Below, in pieces: positions 4,514 to 7,121 of a stretch of 7,121 bases of DNA. Numbering within the stretch: the first letter of the stretch is position 1; each line of letters starts with the position of its first letter. A model generated the notes under the pieces. That model made no database searches, had not been told where the DNA came from, and was given only the letters and a program-made list of their open reading frames with translations. Source of the stretch: Cytophagales bacterium. GTDB lineage: Bacteria > Bacteroidota > Bacteroidia > Cytophagales > Cyclobacteriaceae. Where the stretch lies: contig DPSB01000035.1 of assembly GCA_003537495.1 (NCBI GenBank), positions 1 to 7,121 of the forward strand. Reading direction: 5' to 3'. Position numbers and translations under genes: made by a program.

Positions 4514-7121
4514 ATGTCTATGATGAGAAAACTACTATTAACTGCTTTATTTTCAGTGTTTTTGCTGAATTTAGCAATGGCCCAAGACCGTGTTGTGTCT
4601 GGGAAAGTAACCTCTGCGGATGATGGAACCACCCTGCCAGGGGTTAGCGTGTTGGTGCAAGGTACTATGAAAGGTACAGCAACTGACGCGAACGGAGCCT
4701 TTTCAATTTCTCTCGCCCCAAGTGAGACCGCTCTGGTTTTCAGTTTTATTGGTTACAAAACTCAAGTAGTGAGTGTTGGTGCACAATCAACACTGGACGT
4801 TATACTTGAGACGGATGTTACTGCGCTTGAAGAAGTGGTGGTTATTGGCTACGGTGTGGCAAATAAGCGTGATTTAACTGGTTCTATTGTCAAGGTATCT
4901 GGTGAGTCGTTTCAAGACAAGCCAAATGCTAACGCACTTGCCTCCCTTCAAGGGAAAGTAGCTGGGTTATCAATTATAAACAATGCGGAGCCAGGTGCAA
5001 GACCCGATGTGAGAATTCGTGGAACAGGTTCAATTGGAACCACAAACCCGATCTACATTATAAATGGTATTTTCTCTGATAACATGGACTTTATTAATCC
5101 AAGTGATATCGAAAGTATGGAAGTGTTAAAAGATCCGTCCTCACTGGCGATTTTTGGAGTAAAAGGAGCTTCAGGTGCCATCATTGTAACGACTAAAAAG
5201 GCTGCCGATGGAAAAATGTCGGTCAACTTTAATACTACTTCAGGCTTAAAGCAAATGGTTAATAAAATAGAATTGGCCAATGGCGATCAGTTTAGACAAT
5301 TAGCTGCTTTTGAAGCCAACAACCGCGTAGCAGATGATCCATCTGCTGGTTCTTATCTTGATTTCGTTGACAATACGATGAGTTTGTTTCCTGGAAACAC
5401 AGATTGGATTGATGTTGTAACCAGAACTGCTAGATACAGCACAACTAACCTAAGCATTGACGCAAGTACCAACAAAAACCTGTTTCATATGGGTATTGGA
5501 TACAATGTAGACGAAGGTTTAGTGAAACATACACGCTATGATAGGATGAATATTAACCTTAATGATGAGTATAAATTTAATGAGCGCATTAAGATTGGGT
5601 TTAATATTATAGGTACATTTGAGAAGTTACCGTACAACAGCGGTGCTTTGGAGCAAGCAAGAAGAGCCCTTCCCATAATTCCTAGCAACACGATTTCAGT
5701 TCTCGCACCAGATCCTTACAGTGCTTCTCAAACGCTCTCTGAACGTAGTTTATATTACACAACTCCAATTATTCAAAATTCAGAATCAAATCCACTCGCA
5801 ACATTGGAGAATAACTGGGATAAAAAAATTGACAGACGGTATCGCTTTATAGGAAGTACCTATTTGGATGTTAATGTTCATAAGAACTTGAATTTAAGAG
5901 CAACCTGGTATGCCAATTTAAGTTTTAGAAATAATAGAGAGTATACACCTTTATATAATTTGTTTAACCCTGATCTATCCACAGGTGATCAAATAGTACC
6001 CAAAAGTACTTTGACAGCAGTTAGACAAGATTTGGAAAACACCAGAACGTTTCAACAAGATTATATTGGTACTTATAAAAAGCGTTTTGGAGATCACAAC
6101 ATAACCGTAACGGGAGGTATGACCTTTTACTATTATTTCCGCGAGCAGGTTAGTGGCACTGCGTCTCAATCAACTGTTGGCCTAAACATCATTCCTAATG
6201 ATGAACGCTTTTGGTATTTAAATAGTGGTTATGGTGATAAGAAAAGTCTTATACCTAATGATACCAGACAAAACGAGTATGCAAATGTTGCCACGTTGGG
6301 TCGTTTATTATATAGTTATAAAAACAAGTATTTTGTAAACGCTAGTTTTAGAAGAGATTATTCAAGTCAAATCAATACTGACTATGACAAACAGGGCCAA
6401 AATTTTTGGGCAGTTGGTGCAGCCTGGGATTTAACTAGCGAGGGTTTCATGCAAAACATTTCAGTATTGAATGTATTGAAGTTGAAGGGATCAGTAGGTG
6501 TTCTGGGAAATTTCACGGCCTTTGGTTATGATTATCCAGCTTACCCAACTATTTCGACTAACTCATCTGCAGTTTTTGGTAACAACTTCGTTCCTGTGTA
6601 TGTTCAAGATTATGTTGCTGATCCTAATTTGCGGTGGGAAACCATTCAATCCGCAGAGATAGGATTTGAATCGGATTGGTTTGAAGATAAATTCCATTTC
6701 GAAGCAAATTATTATCAACGTAATACACAAGATCTGATAGTGGTTCTGTCTTATCCCGGTCAATTAAGACAAATGACCAACAATGGAAAAATTGATAACT
6801 CAGGTTTTGAATTTGTAGCGTCATGGAATCAGAAATTATCAAATGACATTACACTTACGCTTGGAGGAAATCTGACAACCTTTAAAAATAAGGTAGCTTA
6901 TTTGCCACTTCCGTACAGAGCCAATATTTCTTCTAGCGAACAAACACCCAATCAGATTGAAACGGGTTACCCAATCGGTTATTTTTATGGTTTGAAAGTG
7001 ATTGGGTTATATCAATCGTATGCGGATATTTTAGCTTCTCCTCCAAGTTCGATTAACGGAGGTGGTGCAAAACCTGGAGACTTGAAATATGCAGATATTG
7101 ATGGCAATGGTGTTATAGACT
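4514..7121 (+). CDS. SusC/RagA-family TonB-linked outer-membrane transporter, C-terminus outside the window
   Basis: An open frame of 869 codons reaching the right edge; the family usually has about 1000-1100 residues, so most of the gene is here. Residues 1-23 are a signal peptide (MRKLLLTALFSVFLLNLAMA, then Gln). About 27-105 form the carboxypeptidase-D-regulatory-like domain (GKVTSADDGTTLPGVSVLVQGT, FSFIGYKTQ). LEEVVVIGYG near 105-114 is the TonB-box-like linker. About 118-228 form the plug, with RIRGTGSI, INPSDIESMEVLKDPSS and ASGAIIVTTKK, the SusC/RagA signature. The rest is beta-barrel, ending near the typical GDLKYADIDGNGVID. The protein imports a large substrate (often glycan oligomers or peptides) across the outer membrane with TonB energy, usually under a SusD lipoprotein lid encoded next. 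There is no N-terminal STN signalling domain, so it is not of the anti-sigma-coupled type. In-frame ATGs at 4520 and 4523 are alternative starts; none has a Shine-Dalgarno. The substrate is unknown. Confidence 0.94.
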   Translation, partial: MSMMRKLLLTALFSVFLLNLAMAQDRVVSGKVTSADDGTTLPGVSVLVQGTMKGTATDANGAFSISLAPSETALVFSFIGYKTQVVSVGAQSTLDVILETDVTALEEVVVIGYGVANKRDLTGSIVKVSGESFQDKPNANALASLQGKVAGLSIINNAEPGARPDVRIRGTGSIGTTNPIYIINGIFSDNMDFINPSDIESMEVLKDPSSLAIFGVKGASGAIIVTTKKAADGKMSVNFNTTSGLKQMVNKIELANGDQFRQLAAFEANNRVADDPSAGSYLDFVDNTMSLFPGNTDWIDVVTRTARYSTTNLSIDASTNKNLFHMGIGYNVDEGLVKHTRYDRMNINLNDEYKFNERIKIGFNIIGTFEKLPYNSGALEQARRALPIIPSNTISVLAPDPYSASQTLSERSLYYTTPIIQNSESNPLATLENNWDKKIDRRYRFIGSTYLDVNVHKNLNLRATWYANLSFRNNREYTPLYNLFNPDLSTGDQIVPKSTLTAVRQDLENTRTFQQDYIGTYKKRFGDHNITVTGGMTFYYYFREQVSGTASQSTVGLNIIPNDERFWYLNSGYGDKKSLIPNDTRQNEYANVATLGRLLYSYKNKYFVNASFRRDYSSQINTDYDKQGQNFWAVGAAWDLTSEGFMQNISVLNVLKLKGSVGVLGNFTAFGYDYPAYPTISTNSSAVFGNNFVPVYVQDYVADPNLRWETIQSAEIGFESDWFEDKFHFEANYYQRNTQDLIVVLSYPGQLRQMTNNGKIDNSGFEFVASWNQKLSNDITLTLGGNLTTFKNKVAYLPLPYRANISSSEQTPNQIETGYPIGYFYGLKVIGLYQSYADILASPPSSINGGGAKPGDLKYADIDGNGVID

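Noticed and set aside
5053..6842. Several short minus-strand frames inside the SusC gene
   Set aside because: All are antisense to continuous, family-typical SusC coding sequence.

Overview
The window looks like a chromosomal segment of a Bacteroidota bacterium, probably Cytophagales-like. The evidence is the SusC/RagA-type TonB-linked outer-membrane transporter, a 7TMR-DISM receptor, a lipoprotein-type RND adaptor, and A-rich leaders mostly lacking Shine-Dalgarno sequences. The placement rests on gene content only. No rRNA, tRNA, CRISPR array or complete insertion sequence is visible.

Left part (1-2210, all minus strand): an efflux locus read right to left. A TetR-family regulator comes first, then a TolC-type outer-membrane channel, then the N-terminus of an RND periplasmic adaptor lipoprotein that runs off the left edge. 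Gaps are 33 and 19 bp, so this is very probably one operon, with the RND pump expected beyond the edge. The same 9-bp palindromic core, AACAGTGTT, lies just upstream of both tetR and tolC and is a candidate operator for the local TetR protein.

Middle part (2211-4289, plus strand): a 171-bp divergent intergenic region, then a 7TMR-DISM membrane receptor ending in a coiled coil at a TAA (3762-3764). The same frame continues at once after this TAA and encodes more of the helical linker. It is followed by a zinc ribbon (CxxC-x15-CxxC) and a helix-turn-helix-like segment of the kind found at the N-terminus of IS1595/ISXO2 transposases, with no DDE catalytic domain. Without the stop, the two reading frames form one 635-codon protein: a seven-helix receptor whose output module looks like a captured transposase DNA-binding domain. 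Either this gene has been interrupted by a single nonsense substitution, or it is split in two, with the second part started from a good internal Shine-Dalgarno/ATG at 3793-3806. This is the most interesting item in the window.

Right part (4290-7121, plus strand): 224 bp of non-coding DNA with a weak terminator-like hairpin and an imperfect inverted repeat, then the first 869 codons of a SusC/RagA-family transporter that runs off the right edge. A SusD-like partner gene would be expected just beyond. The receptor/zinc-ribbon gene and the SusC gene share a strand, but nothing in the sequence proves that one regulates the other.
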